DNA of 61,604 nt from a bacterium (lineage in GTDB: Bacteria; Ratteibacteria; UBA8468; B48-G9; DSTR01). The notes beneath the pieces were generated by a model. It searched no databases and had not been told where the DNA came from. It was given only the letters and a program-made list of their open reading frames with translations. A program made the translations under genes and the position numbers. This document shows positions 51,430 through 60,887 of this stretch, one piece after another (within the stretch, counting starts at the first letter, position 1; every line of letters starts with the position of its first letter). The stretch is taken from contig JAKPFT010000033.1 in NCBI GenBank assembly GCA_029551285.1, forward strand, positions 1 to 61,604, in the 5' to 3' direction.

Positions 51430-54036
51430 ATGAGAACGAAAACCTTACTGGTAGGATTTTTTCTGCTGGCCGGCCTGGCCCTGTCTGAGGTGCCGCAGGG
51501 GACGAACTGGCTGGTTGGCGCAGACTTTGAAGCCACTTCCGGCAGGGCGATTCCGGCAGGTTTTTCCTTTTCCGATTTGAAGGTGTCTGTCAGCCAGCAG
51601 GCGCATAGCGGTCAGTATGCCCTCCAGGTGACCCCGTTGAAGGACCAGGCCTGGCTTCGTTTTCCGATTCAGATACCAGGCGGGCCGCCCCGGCGATTTG
51701 TTTTCACCTTCTGGGCCAGAACTGATTTTGACCCGGAAACCGGGGATGCCGTCTCTTTTTATCTGCACACTTCCACCCCGGGTTTTGTGGGCGCTGGCTC
51801 AGGCTTTCCCCGGACAAGATTTAAGTACCTGAAGGACTGGACGCACATTGGTGGCGTCATCACCACCGATGTCAGCCCGATTGGCTGGTTCCGGTTCATC
51901 TTTTACACCACCAGACCCGGGTTGAGCGTTTATCTGGATGACCTCTTTTTCACCGAGGTGACCGACCTGCCGGAAGAAAAAGTCAGGGAGCTGCTTCAGG
52001 GAACCACCCTTACTCCGGAGATGAATCTAACGGCGGCCAGTGAAGAGAAGACAGACTATTTGCCAGGGAACTACCTGACCAATAGCAGTTTTGAGCTTCC
52101 GGGAAACTGCGGCTGGGGCCATTTTGGTGGCGGCAAACTTCAACGGGAGCAGGGTGGGTCTGGCGGGAAATTCTGCGTCAGGGCAGACCGGCTCTGGTAC
52201 CAGCGGGTCAGCCTGCGTCCTTACCGGAAGCACACCTTTTCCGCCTGTTTCAAGGCTGCTCCTAAGAAAGGTGTCCGGGTGGAACTGCTTAACGGTTACA
52301 GCGAAGGCTACCGAACCAAGCTGGCGGCGATTAATCAGAGTTTCACTGTGGGCGAAGACTGGAAACGGTACCATTTTACCTTTGTCCCGCCGGCTAACCC
52401 GGCCGGGAACTCCTATGCTTTGCGGTTCAGCGGTGATGTCTTGATGGATGAAGTCAGACTTACCGAAGGAACCGAAACTGATTACCGGCCTGGCCGGCCA
52501 GTAGAATACTCTCTTTTTGCCAGGCCAGGGTTTAACCTGTTCCAGGCCGGGGAAGAAGTGAGTGTTGACTTCTCCAGTTACAATTACAGCCAGGAGACAA
52601 AAGCAGAGAAGGTCAGGCTGGTGCTGATAGACTACTGGAACCAGGAAGCTTACCAGACGCAAAAAACGGTGAAACTGGCGCCGGGCAGTCTCTTTCAGGA
52701 AAAAGTTTCTCTGCCAGAAACTTTGCGAGGCTGTTTCCGTGTGCAGGTCCGGAACGAAAGCCAGACGACGCTGGCGGAACAAATTATCTCCGTGGTACCC
52801 CGGCCAGCCAACCCCGGGTTGAACGCGGCGTCAAAGTTCGGGAGTCTGGTCCATCTCACCGAGGAAAACCTGAGCGTGGCTCAGAAATTAGGGGTGAAGT
52901 GGTCACGGGACCACTGGTCCTTCTGCTGGTACCGGCTGGAGCCAGAGCCTGGCCGCTGGAACTTCCAGGAGGCCCAGGGTAAATTAGAACAGGCCAGCCG
53001 GTACGGTGTCAGTGTTTTCGGGGTGCTTCACGGTGTGCCTGCCTGGGCCAGCGTGGACGGTAGTCAGGGCTATAGCAGCCGGCCCAAAGAGTGGAAGAAG
53101 TGGGAAGAATATGTGGAGAAAACCGTGGGCCACTTCCGGGGAAAAGTAAAAGTCTGGGAAGTCTGGAACGAACCGCAGTCAGCGGAGTTTTATACCGAGT
53201 TGTGCCGGCACACCTATCCTGTGGCCAAACGAGCAGACCCTGACTGTGTGGTCATCGGGCTATCTTCCACGCTTTTCTCGGGCAGTTTCCTGAAAGAATT
53301 TGTGGACCGAGGCGGACTGAACTACCTGGATGAGGTTTCCAGCCACATCTACAACTACAAGACCGGACTGGAGGAAAACTTCCAGAAATACAGTCAACTG
53401 TTAGGCGGAAAGCCGGTCTGGAATACCGAAGGCGGTGGCTGGGGCGGCAGCACCTTCTATACCACCCGGCTTGATTATCGGCCGGGCCGGCCAGGTGTCC
53501 AGCAGGTGGCTAAGTACTACACCAGCGTGATGTCCCTGCCCTTTGTCCGGCTTCACTGTTACTACTGGAATGTCTGGCCGGCTGACTACACACCGGCTTT
53601 TGAGTACTCCTGGACCTTTTTTGAGTACGATAGTAGCGTCAAGCCAGAGGGTGTGGCTCTGGCAGTGACCGCGGCCACCCTGGAAGGCAGCCAGCCGGTG
53701 AAGATGCTGGCTAAAGAAGATGTCCGCGTCCATATTTTTCAGAAGGGGTCAAAAATTATCCTGGCCGGATGGCACGACGGAGAGGGTGTAGTACCTCTAA
53801 GTTTTTCCTTCCCGGGAAGATATCTTTACCGGGACATTATGGGTAATGAAAGAAACCTTGTTTCCAGGGGCAAGGTTACCTGGAACTTAGAGCCGGAAGT
53901 CAGTTTTCTGGAGTGTGAGCCGGGGAAAGGACAGGAACTTCTGGTGAAGGCTCTAAAAACTTCGCTGGCAGCCGTGTCAGCCACGAAGACCTTGCCAGCG
54001 AGGGAGAGAGTTCCCATAGAAATAGAGCAGCAGTAA
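51430..54036 (+). CDS. Secreted GH-A clan glycoside hydrolase with two CBM-like domains
   Basis: 868 residues: signal peptide (TLLVGFFLLAGLALS), a first jelly-roll domain (WLVGADFEATSGRAIPAG), a CBM4/9-like domain (NYLTNSSFELPGNCGWG, near 213) and an Ig-like segment. The barrel starts near 460, with acid/base Glu581 in VWEVWNEPQ and probable nucleophile Glu667 in VWNTEGGG, 86 residues apart. It is clearly homologous to the 47828 product, with the same domain order and spacing. It starts 13 nt after the M55 gene. The substrate is unknown. Confidence 0.78.
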   Translation: MRTKTLLVGFFLLAGLALSEVPQGTNWLVGADFEATSGRAIPAGFSFSDLKVSVSQQAHSGQYALQVTPLKDQAWLRFPIQIPGGPPRRFVFTFWARTDFDPETGDAVSFYLHTSTPGFVGAGSGFPRTRFKYLKDWTHIGGVITTDVSPIGWFRFIFYTTRPGLSVYLDDLFFTEVTDLPEEKVRELLQGTTLTPEMNLTAASEEKTDYLPGNYLTNSSFELPGNCGWGHFGGGKLQREQGGSGGKFCVRADRLWYQRVSLRPYRKHTFSACFKAAPKKGVRVELLNGYSEGYRTKLAAINQSFTVGEDWKRYHFTFVPPANPAGNSYALRFSGDVLMDEVRLTEGTETDYRPGRPVEYSLFARPGFNLFQAGEEVSVDFSSYNYSQETKAEKVRLVLIDYWNQEAYQTQKTVKLAPGSLFQEKVSLPETLRGCFRVQVRNESQTTLAEQIISVVPRPANPGLNAASKFGSLVHLTEENLSVAQKLGVKWSRDHWSFCWYRLEPEPGRWNFQEAQGKLEQASRYGVSVFGVLHGVPAWASVDGSQGYSSRPKEWKKWEEYVEKTVGHFRGKVKVWEVWNEPQSAEFYTELCRHTYPVAKRADPDCVVIGLSSTLFSGSFLKEFVDRGGLNYLDEVSSHIYNYKTGLEENFQKYSQLLGGKPVWNTEGGGWGGSTFYTTRLDYRPGRPGVQQVAKYYTSVMSLPFVRLHCYYWNVWPADYTPAFEYSWTFFEYDSSVKPEGVALAVTAATLEGSQPVKMLAKEDVRVHIFQKGSKIILAGWHDGEGVVPLSFSFPGRYLYRDIMGNERNLVSRGKVTWNLEPEVSFLECEPGKGQELLVKALKTSLAAVSATKTLPARERVPIEIEQQ

Positions 54037-54168
54037 ACGAAGAATTTTTCCCTGTGGCTCAGGATGGCTGACCAGTAGCGAGCAGGAGGCACAAGAAATA
54101 CGGCCAGCAGGTATAGCTGATTTTTGACGATGAGGAAGGCAGGGTAAAAAGAAAACATGGAGGGAAAA

Positions 54169-55725
54169 ATGCGACGGCGAACAGGATTCTGGTGGCTGGT
54201 GTGTCTACCTCTTTTGTTTTCCACCTGGCTGCTGGCTGGTCCCTGGCAGGAAGGTTTTGAGGCCTATCCAGCCGGGAGTCTTTCCAGCCAGGGCGGCTGG
54301 GACTGTCCCGGCGGTCAGGTGGTGGAAGGAGTCGCCCGAAGCGGAAAGAAGTGTCTGCAAATCAACCAGGCGACCACGGTCAACTATACGGTGGTGGCCA
54401 GCCGAGCCCTTGATTTTCAGGGACTGGGGCAGACGGTCTGGCTGGATTTTTATCTGCGCACTCCAGCCACACCCCGGGTGGTGATGGTGGAAGTCCAGAA
54501 GAAAGGCAAGATGGTGGCTGCGGCAGGCGCCGGGATGGGGGAGTCACCGTTTGCCGGCGCTTACCTTCTCCGGACCAGCCGGGCGGGAAGCATCCGCTGG
54601 CCCCGTCTCTACCAGCCGAAAGTGGATATTTACACCGGGAGAAACAACGACCTGCCGCTGGGTGGCTGGGTCCACTTGACCCTGCGGCTTGACCTATCGG
54701 CCAGAACCTTTGATGTTTACCGGGAAGGAAACTGTGTCTACTCAGACCTGGAGATGGCCACTGATTTGCCGGAAACCGGGGATTATAAACTGGTGGTGAC
54801 TGCTGGACCAGGTGAGGAAAATGCCGCCTTTTGCCTGGACGATTTCTCTCTCGGCAGCCAGCCACCCGAGGTCAAAATAGCCTGCAACTGGCCAGTCCGA
54901 CCGGCGAACACTCTTTTAAGACTGGTCGTGGTTGGAGACACCCAGATTGGCCCTGGCGATGTCCGCAGCAAAAATACCATTTACAGCTCTCTGGGCATGG
55001 TGGTCCAGGCCATCAACCGTCTGGAGCCGGACCTGGTGCTGTTTGTCGGGGACCTGGTTAACATCGGCGGGGATAAGGCTCAGCACCAGAGCCAGGCCGA
55101 GGCCTACTACCCGGTCTGGCTGGAAGAAATCCGCAGGTTGAAAACGCCTTACCTGACTGTTCCGGGCAACCACGACCCGCACCGGTTCTACCAGAAGTTT
55201 ATCCGGCCAGAGATTGATTACTCCTTTGAGAAAAACGGGTATACCTTGGTCGCTTTCAGCTCCAGTCATCCGGAAGACCCTGACGGCTGGGGTCATCACG
55301 GCCAGGTGAGCCAGTCACAGTTGACCTGGCTGGAAGAAGAAATGAAAAAGGCTGTGGCGAAAGGAAACAGGATTATCACCTTTACCCACATCACCAGCCA
55401 TCCCAACCAGCATCCTCTGGTGGGCTGGTACATTAAGGAAGGCGGCCAGCCGTTGAGGGAGTTATACAGGAAGTACCGGGTAGTGGCGGAAATGAGCGGA
55501 CACATGCACCGCTGGATGGTTAACTGGCAGGAAGACGGTACCTGGTACATTGTGGTGCCGGAGGTAATGGGCAGTGGCGGAATGTATCCCGGACAGGGTC
55601 TGGCTGTCTATGATATCCTGCCCGACAGGTGGCTGCAGTACGAAAAACCAACCAGGATGCCCTACCTGACGGACTGGGGAAACTGGGCCAAACCAGTGCT
55701 AACACTGCCTGGTACGGAAAAATAA
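54169..55725 (+). CDS. Secreted metallophosphoesterase with N-terminal beta-sandwich domain
   Basis: 518 residues with signal peptide (GFWWLVCLPLLFSTWLLAG). Residues 30-235 form a LamG/concanavalin-like domain (WQEGFEAYPAGSLSSQGGW, YLRTP, FCLDDFSLG). The catalytic domain has all calcineurin motifs: VVGDTQIG, FVGDLVN, VPGNHD, FTHITSHP and SGHMHRW. The GGAGG used for ATG 54169 is inside an upstream in-frame ATGGAGG at 54157, the same arrangement as at 37934. A 132-bp gap without clear structure precedes it. The substrate may be a phosphorylated or cyclic sugar ester. Confidence 0.85.
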   Translation: MRRRTGFWWLVCLPLLFSTWLLAGPWQEGFEAYPAGSLSSQGGWDCPGGQVVEGVARSGKKCLQINQATTVNYTVVASRALDFQGLGQTVWLDFYLRTPATPRVVMVEVQKKGKMVAAAGAGMGESPFAGAYLLRTSRAGSIRWPRLYQPKVDIYTGRNNDLPLGGWVHLTLRLDLSARTFDVYREGNCVYSDLEMATDLPETGDYKLVVTAGPGEENAAFCLDDFSLGSQPPEVKIACNWPVRPANTLLRLVVVGDTQIGPGDVRSKNTIYSSLGMVVQAINRLEPDLVLFVGDLVNIGGDKAQHQSQAEAYYPVWLEEIRRLKTPYLTVPGNHDPHRFYQKFIRPEIDYSFEKNGYTLVAFSSSHPEDPDGWGHHGQVSQSQLTWLEEEMKKAVAKGNRIITFTHITSHPNQHPLVGWYIKEGGQPLRELYRKYRVVAEMSGHMHRWMVNWQEDGTWYIVVPEVMGSGGMYPGQGLAVYDILPDRWLQYEKPTRMPYLTDWGNWAKPVLTLPGTEK

Positions 55726-55735
55726 CGGATAACCA

Positions 55736-57127
55736 GTGGCGGAGAAAAACAGGTTTCTGATACTTAAAGCCAGTCTGCACAATCACACTGATGAGCAGGG
55801 TTCGCACCGGGCTGGCTATCCGGTGAAGGTACTGTTAACGCTGCTGCGCAAGGAAAACTTTAACCTGGCTGCCATCACTGACCACCGCCGGCTGGCTTCC
55901 CGGAAAGCCTTCTCTCTGGCCAGGAACTACCAGGCCGGCCGGCTCTGGCTCCTGCAGGGTTTTGAAGCCGAAGAAGACGGGGCTCATGTGGTGGATCTGA
56001 ATCTTTCCCGCACCAGAAGGTACCGGTTTTTCTGCCATCCCTACCGGACTTTTTCGGAAGAATGGACCAGGCAGGTGAGAACTTTTGCCTGCAGGTGCCA
56101 GGCTGTGGAGCTGGACCAGTTCATCGCTTTCACACCAGAGTTGCTGGCTCCTTATCAGTCTTTAATGGACTGGCGGCCGGTGCTGGCTACCGCGGACTTC
56201 CACAGCAACGTCTTTGCCCTGAAAAATTTCTTTACCGTGCTCCTGGGGGAAGAAAAATCTCCGGCGGCTCTGGCTAAGGCGCTCCAGCAGGGTAACTTCA
56301 TCGCTTTCTATCCGGATATCCTGGACTGGAAAAGGAAGTTTCTCACTCCGGCAGGAAGTCTGCTGACTTTTCTTCAGAAAAAGCACCCTGAGTTTTTCCT
56401 GATAGAACCAGCCGTTTTCCCTGAAGCGATGACGGAGAAAGAGATAGAACAGTACTGGCACTGCCGGGTGCTCACCTTGAAGAATGGAAGTTGTTCCCTG
56501 AGTCTGCTGCCTGATTTTGGCGGCCAGTTGGTTTCTTTCAAAGTCGGCAAGAAACAGATTTTTTCACCGGTCTTTCCCACCTTTCTGGAAACGCCGAGAA
56601 GCTTCGCGGCCTATCCCACCTTTGAAAGCAACTTTTCCTCCTGGAAGATTCTTTCCCGGAGTAGTACCAGCCTTAGCCTGGAGTACCGGATAAGAAATGG
56701 CCCCTGGAAAGGCCTTAGCCTGCGCCGGGAGATTGCTTTGAACAAAAAGGGTGTGGCTGTTCGCCTCTGGCAAGAAAACCACACCGGAAAGCCCCTTCCC
56801 TTTGCCGGCTGTGTGAGCCTCAATTTTGTGAAAAGGCCCGGGCAGAGCGCCAAACTGGAAACTTTGCCACCAGGACCGGTGATTTCTGAGAAAACTCCCT
56901 GGCGCGCGCTGATAAAATGTTCTAACCTTCAACCGGTGAGAATGCGTCTTACTGGTTCTGCTTCTGGCTCACTTTCACTGCAGGCTCAGGTCCCGTTGCT
57001 GGAAGAAATCCATCTCTGGGATAATCTTTTTGAGATGAAATCGCTGGTCTCGTTCCATCTGAAGGAAGAGGCCATTCCAGAGAGGGGAAAAGGAAATGAA
57101 ACCACTCTTTACCTTGAAGTTGCTTAG
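55736..57127 (+). CDS. PHP-like domain fused to a mutarotase-like beta domain
   Basis: 463 residues from GTG 55736. The first 230 carry PHP-type metal motifs: SLHNHTDEQGSH, AAITDHRRL, GFEAEEDGAHVVDL, CHPYR and TADFHSN. Residues about 250-460 resemble a galactose-mutarotase-like beta sandwich (SLSLLPDFGGQLVSFKVG; a FESNFSSW loop). No signal peptide. It differs from the 42664 PHP protein, which is DUF3604-like. The last 32 nt overlap the next gene, so the two are translationally coupled. Such a fusion could link sugar recognition to hydrolysis, but this is inference. Confidence 0.6.
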   Translation: MAEKNRFLILKASLHNHTDEQGSHRAGYPVKVLLTLLRKENFNLAAITDHRRLASRKAFSLARNYQAGRLWLLQGFEAEEDGAHVVDLNLSRTRRYRFFCHPYRTFSEEWTRQVRTFACRCQAVELDQFIAFTPELLAPYQSLMDWRPVLATADFHSNVFALKNFFTVLLGEEKSPAALAKALQQGNFIAFYPDILDWKRKFLTPAGSLLTFLQKKHPEFFLIEPAVFPEAMTEKEIEQYWHCRVLTLKNGSCSLSLLPDFGGQLVSFKVGKKQIFSPVFPTFLETPRSFAAYPTFESNFSSWKILSRSSTSLSLEYRIRNGPWKGLSLRREIALNKKGVAVRLWQENHTGKPLPFAGCVSLNFVKRPGQSAKLETLPPGPVISEKTPWRALIKCSNLQPVRMRLTGSASGSLSLQAQVPLLEEIHLWDNLFEMKSLVSFHLKEEAIPERGKGNETTLYLEVA

Positions 57128-59918
57128 GTTTCTCTGGCCAGGGCAATGGCTGCTTTTTCTTTACCTGGCTGCTGGAGCCGGTTGCGCTCCACTCCATAAC
57201 CTTCTCTGGGACGGCGACTTTGAAACCGGATTTGGCAACTCTTTCTGGTCAGTCGTTGCTGGAAACTACGGGCCGAATTTTCGCTCCATGTGGCAGGCCG
57301 GAGTTTTGAAACTGGAAAGACCGGTGGCCAGCCGTCTGTACTATCTACCAGCCGGGGACTACTACTTAGCCGCCTGGGTCAAGTCAGGGCCGGAATTCAG
57401 CCGCAAAGTTTCCCGGATAACCCTGGTGCTCACCAACCAGAACGACCCGCGGGAGAAAAACTATCAGTCATTTCAGCAGCAGTTTGAAGTGCTAGCCGGG
57501 AAAAACTGGACCAGGCTCGGTTTTCCCCTGACCATTTCTTCAGTCCGCAGCCACTTCTTTCATGTGGAACTCTGGCCAGAGATTTTTGACGCCGATATCC
57601 TGGTAGACGCGGTGAGTCTTACCCCGGGGAAAAGACAGCCAGAAATTTTCCGACCGGTCAGCGAGGTGGAGGCTGGTTTTTTCATCCCGGAAGAGACCTG
57701 TACCTTTGTCCCCGGGGAAGAGCCGAAAGTTTTCCTCATGATTGCCAATCACGGAGCTGCCAGACCGGTCACTGTTTTCTGGCAGGTGTATAACTACCGG
57801 GAAGAAGTGGTGAAAAAGGGCAATTTTTCCGGCAACATCCAGGCAAACACCACGGTGAAACAGCGGCTGGCTCTGGCGGACCTGCCCTGGGGCGGCTATC
57901 GGCTGGCCCTGGCTGTGGCAGGAAGTCCGGTTCTGGCTGATGCTTTCCTGGCGATTTTGCCCGAGATTGACCAGCGAGCCCATCCGGTCTGGGGCTCCTG
58001 CACCAACCTGGCCGACCGCACCAGAAACTTCACGGCCAGGCTGATGAAAAAACTGGGTATGGGTTATGCCTACATTATAAGCGCCAGCCAGCAGGGCCGC
58101 TGGTCTAATGTGGAGAAAAAAGCAGGCCAGTATTCCTGGGAGGATGAGACCGGGCTGAAACAGGTTGTCGCCCTGGGGATAGAGCCGGCAGTCTGTCTGG
58201 ATGTTTTCAAAAAACCACCGGCTTTTGCCGCGGCCTGGCTGGGAAAAGAAAACATCGTTAACGAGGAGGCCTTCACGCGCGCGGTCAGTAGTTATGTGGC
58301 GGCCTTTGTCCGGCATTATGCCGGCCAGGTAAAAGCCATTGTCCTGGAAGATGAAACCGGTTATCCGCCAGCAGAACAACTTCTCCGGATTTACACCGCA
58401 GCCAGAGATGCGGCTAAGAAGGCAGCGGCCGAGAAAAATGTCCCGGTCTCTTTCAGTTTGAACACGATGCTGGAGAACTGGCGGGTGCTTTTCCAGAAGG
58501 CTGACCCGGAAATCTTTGATTTTCTGAGCATTAACTCCATCCACGACCCGGTTACCACGGCCAGACTACTTCAACTGGCGCGGCAGGCTCACTGGAAGGG
58601 GCAATACATAGATGTGCCTGCTGTTGGCCAGCGCAGCCTGGCCCGGCCAACTTCCCTGCTGATAGATACCCCGACTCCCGGAGGACTACCGCCCAGCGGT
58701 TTTCTCTGGCAACACATTCTAACGCTATGGCTAAACCGGCCTTACGGCGATGAGGAGGTTTCCCACGGACCGCTGCTGCGGACAGGCTACAGTGACCTGC
58801 GGGTGATGTCGGCCTCGGTCTACTGTCCGTTAGGGGCGAAAGGCGGGGTGGAGTACGATAACTCGCCCGGCCTTGGTTTCCAGGCAGTGGCCATGCTGAA
58901 ACATCTCCTCCAGGGGATGAGGCCGATGCGGGAGAGCCCTACAGATTTTTCCCTCACAGGTTTTCCTACCAGCCACCAGGAGATAGGTGCCTATCCCTTC
59001 CGGAACGAGAAAAACGCCGTGTTGATTCTCCTGGCCAGAAAGAGAGAAGACAATGAGAAACACTGGATTATCAAAGGTATGGATTTCCTCGCCGGCCAGC
59101 CGTTAGACTTTTACGGGCAGCCCAGGCCGGTGAAGGAAGGAATCTTAAGAACACCGGAACTTCCGGTCTATTTAGCCACCACCCCGGAAAGGGTTCCTTA
59201 CCTGCTGGAGAAACTCTTGAAGGCTGATTTTTCCGTGGACCCGGCCGGAGAAAGGAAAAGTTTTTCTTCCGGTCCCTTTACCCTGGAGGTGGGTCCGGAC
59301 CTGTCAGGTTTTTTCCGGCTGTCTCTGCAGGCTGAAGGCCGGAACTTCCTTCTGCTGGATGGACTGGAGTGTGAGCCTCCTGTTAAATGGGAAAGTTTAA
59401 CCGCCGTACCCGGTCGGCTGATGAATACCGTGGAGATAAGTTTCACTGCAGAAAAAGACCAGCACCGTTTCCGCAGCCTGGTTTTTCGCCTCTTTCCGGA
59501 ACACTGTGAACTTACCTGGACGCAGATAAATGCTCATCCGGTACCGCTGACCGGGTCTGTCCGGTTACACCCTGGCCAGGACCTGCTGCCGCGGCGGATT
59601 ATCATTGAACAGGACGGAAAAACTCTGGCTGGAACGATGAATCAGGTTCTGACTGAGTCTCCGCAGTTATCCCTCGGCCTGAAGCCAGAAACTGGCCGGC
59701 TGAAAGTAGCCGGCCTGGTAACCATGGAGTTACCGGCTTCAGAAGGACAGGGGTCATGGCAGCCAGCCCACGGCTTGCGCTGGCAGGGTTTTTCCGGGAA
59801 ATACTACCTTGGTTGTGATTACCAGCTGGCGCCGGTACAGGTGCCTGGTTCCACTACGGCGCAGCAGAAGATTTTTCTGAAGTGCCTGATTACGGCTGCC
59901 GCCGGGGTAGAAAAGTGA
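57096..59918 (+). CDS. Large secreted TIM-barrel protein with altered catalytic site
   Basis: 940 residues with an N-terminal signal (WLLFLYLAAGAGC, perhaps a lipobox, though the -3 residue is not typical). A CBM-like domain (NLLWDGDFETGFGNSFW), an Ig-like segment, a barrel from about 295 and a C-terminal beta-sandwich region (from about 720) follow. The catalytic-region Glu420 lies in VLEDETGYPP in place of WNEP, and where the nucleophile is expected YIDVPAVGQRS has no acid. This is the same change as in the 44221 product. It overlaps the 3' end of the preceding gene by 32 nt and closes the array. Confidence 0.68.
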   Translation: MKPLFTLKLLRFLWPGQWLLFLYLAAGAGCAPLHNLLWDGDFETGFGNSFWSVVAGNYGPNFRSMWQAGVLKLERPVASRLYYLPAGDYYLAAWVKSGPEFSRKVSRITLVLTNQNDPREKNYQSFQQQFEVLAGKNWTRLGFPLTISSVRSHFFHVELWPEIFDADILVDAVSLTPGKRQPEIFRPVSEVEAGFFIPEETCTFVPGEEPKVFLMIANHGAARPVTVFWQVYNYREEVVKKGNFSGNIQANTTVKQRLALADLPWGGYRLALAVAGSPVLADAFLAILPEIDQRAHPVWGSCTNLADRTRNFTARLMKKLGMGYAYIISASQQGRWSNVEKKAGQYSWEDETGLKQVVALGIEPAVCLDVFKKPPAFAAAWLGKENIVNEEAFTRAVSSYVAAFVRHYAGQVKAIVLEDETGYPPAEQLLRIYTAARDAAKKAAAEKNVPVSFSLNTMLENWRVLFQKADPEIFDFLSINSIHDPVTTARLLQLARQAHWKGQYIDVPAVGQRSLARPTSLLIDTPTPGGLPPSGFLWQHILTLWLNRPYGDEEVSHGPLLRTGYSDLRVMSASVYCPLGAKGGVEYDNSPGLGFQAVAMLKHLLQGMRPMRESPTDFSLTGFPTSHQEIGAYPFRNEKNAVLILLARKREDNEKHWIIKGMDFLAGQPLDFYGQPRPVKEGILRTPELPVYLATTPERVPYLLEKLLKADFSVDPAGERKSFSSGPFTLEVGPDLSGFFRLSLQAEGRNFLLLDGLECEPPVKWESLTAVPGRLMNTVEISFTAEKDQHRFRSLVFRLFPEHCELTWTQINAHPVPLTGSVRLHPGQDLLPRRIIIEQDGKTLAGTMNQVLTESPQLSLGLKPETGRLKVAGLVTMELPASEGQGSWQPAHGLRWQGFSGKYYLGCDYQLAPVQVPGSTTAQQKIFLKCLITAAAGVEK

Positions 59919-59939
59919 CGAAAAGATAATATCCTTGAA

Positions 59940-59967
59940 TTCCATGTCTGGCTGACTGAGGTATAAT
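59940..59967 (+). promoter_or_regulatory. Promoter of the AbiEii-type locus, implying a leaderless mRNA
   Basis: A perfect -10 box TATAAT (59962-59967) with a weak -35 TTCCAT (59940-59945), 16 bp apart. The start codon at 59977 lies 10 bp after the -10 box, so transcription would begin at or within a few bases of the ATG. Confidence 0.6.
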
Positions 59968-59976
59968 ATTTGGCAT

Positions 59977-60231
59977 ATGATTCCCAAACGATACCTTGTC
60001 TGGTCAAAAAGGGAGATTGACCTGCGGGAACCTTTTCAGAGGAAGTGGTACATTAAACAGGTGCTCACCCACGGACGAGCCGAGGATGTCGCCAGTCTGG
60101 ACTGGGACGAGATAAAAAGACTTTTGCCGGAGCTGGATTTGCCTGCAGAAGTCAGGGCCCTGTGGGAGGCTTATTTCCATGCTGGTGGGAAAAGGCATCA
60201 TTTCGCAACTGCATGCAAAGGTATATTCTAA
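59977..60231 (+). CDS. DUF6922-like small protein, candidate antitoxin
   Basis: 84 residues. The pattern YLVWSKREIDLREPFQRKWY, IKQVLTHGRAEDVASLDWDE and RALWEAYF resembles the DUF6922 proteins commonly encoded just before AbiEii-type nucleotidyltransferases, where they are assumed to be antitoxins. It has no ribosome-binding site, which fits a leaderless message from the promoter 10 bp upstream. It overlaps the toxin start by about 19 nt. Confidence 0.65.
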   Translation: MIPKRYLVWSKREIDLREPFQRKWYIKQVLTHGRAEDVASLDWDEIKRLLPELDLPAEVRALWEAYFHAGGKRHHFATACKGIF

Positions 60232-60864
60232 CTGATTTTTCTTCCCTGCCAGATGCGCGTCACTTCTATCTTACTGGCGGTACGGCTTTAAGTGAGTTTT
60301 GTCTGGGCCACAGACGCTCCTTTGACCTTGATCTCTTTACCAGAGAGAAAAACTTTCTGTCCCCGTTTTTCGCGAGCCTTTGAGGATTTGTTACGAAAAA
60401 AATATTCGGTATTAGTGTCCCGTCGGTTTGAGACATTCGTGGAGATGGAGGTGGATAATGGCAGGGAAACTACGAGAGTCCACCTTGCTTATGATACACG
60501 CTTTAGACTTCAGGACCCGCTGGATTCTGACCTGAAGGTGCAGCTGAACGATTTTGAAGATCTTTCGGCTGACAAATTGCTGGCTTTTTACCCAAGGACA
60601 GAGCCGAGAGATGCCGTTGATATTTTCTACATCCTGAGCCGAAAGGTCCTCAAGGAGATTGCCACAGCAGCCCATCAGAAAGACCCTGGATTTGATCTGT
60701 ACTGGCTAGCCGTGGCACTGGAAAAAACCAGGACTTTCCCTGACGAAATAGAGAAGTGGCCGGTGGAAATGCTGGTCAAGATGGATGTCCGGGAAGTGAA
60801 GAAAAGGTTTCTTGATCTGGCCTGCCAGATAATGAACGAGATTAAGGCAAAAAACCTTCAGTAA
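60213..60864 (+). pseudogene. AbiEii-type nucleotidyltransferase toxin, frameshifted
   Basis: From ATG 60213 the frame reads MQRYILTDFSSLPDARHFYL, then LTGGTALSEF and RSFDLDLFT, the nucleotidyltransferase G-G-T and D-L-D motifs of AbiEii toxins. It reaches a stop at FFASL (60379-60381). The remainder continues in another frame (FSRAFEDLLRKKYSV, then LQDPLDSDLKVQLNDFEDLS and DLSADKLLAFYPRTEPRDAV) and ends at 60864. Dropping one T from the T5 run at 60366-60370 restores a single protein of about 216 residues. The cause may be mutation, which would make the toxin inactive, or a sequencing error. The toxin would transfer nucleotides to tRNA ends. Confidence 0.75.
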
Positions 60865-60887
60865 CTCCTTTCCCGCTGACCGGCTAT

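Noticed and set aside
57096-57180. Lipoprotein signal in the last barrel protein
   Set aside because: The residues before the cysteine (GAG) do not fit the usual L-A-G/S-C box, so I call it only a signal peptide with a possible lipobox.
57540-58544. 334-codon minus-strand open frame
   Set aside because: Antisense shadow of the 57096 gene.
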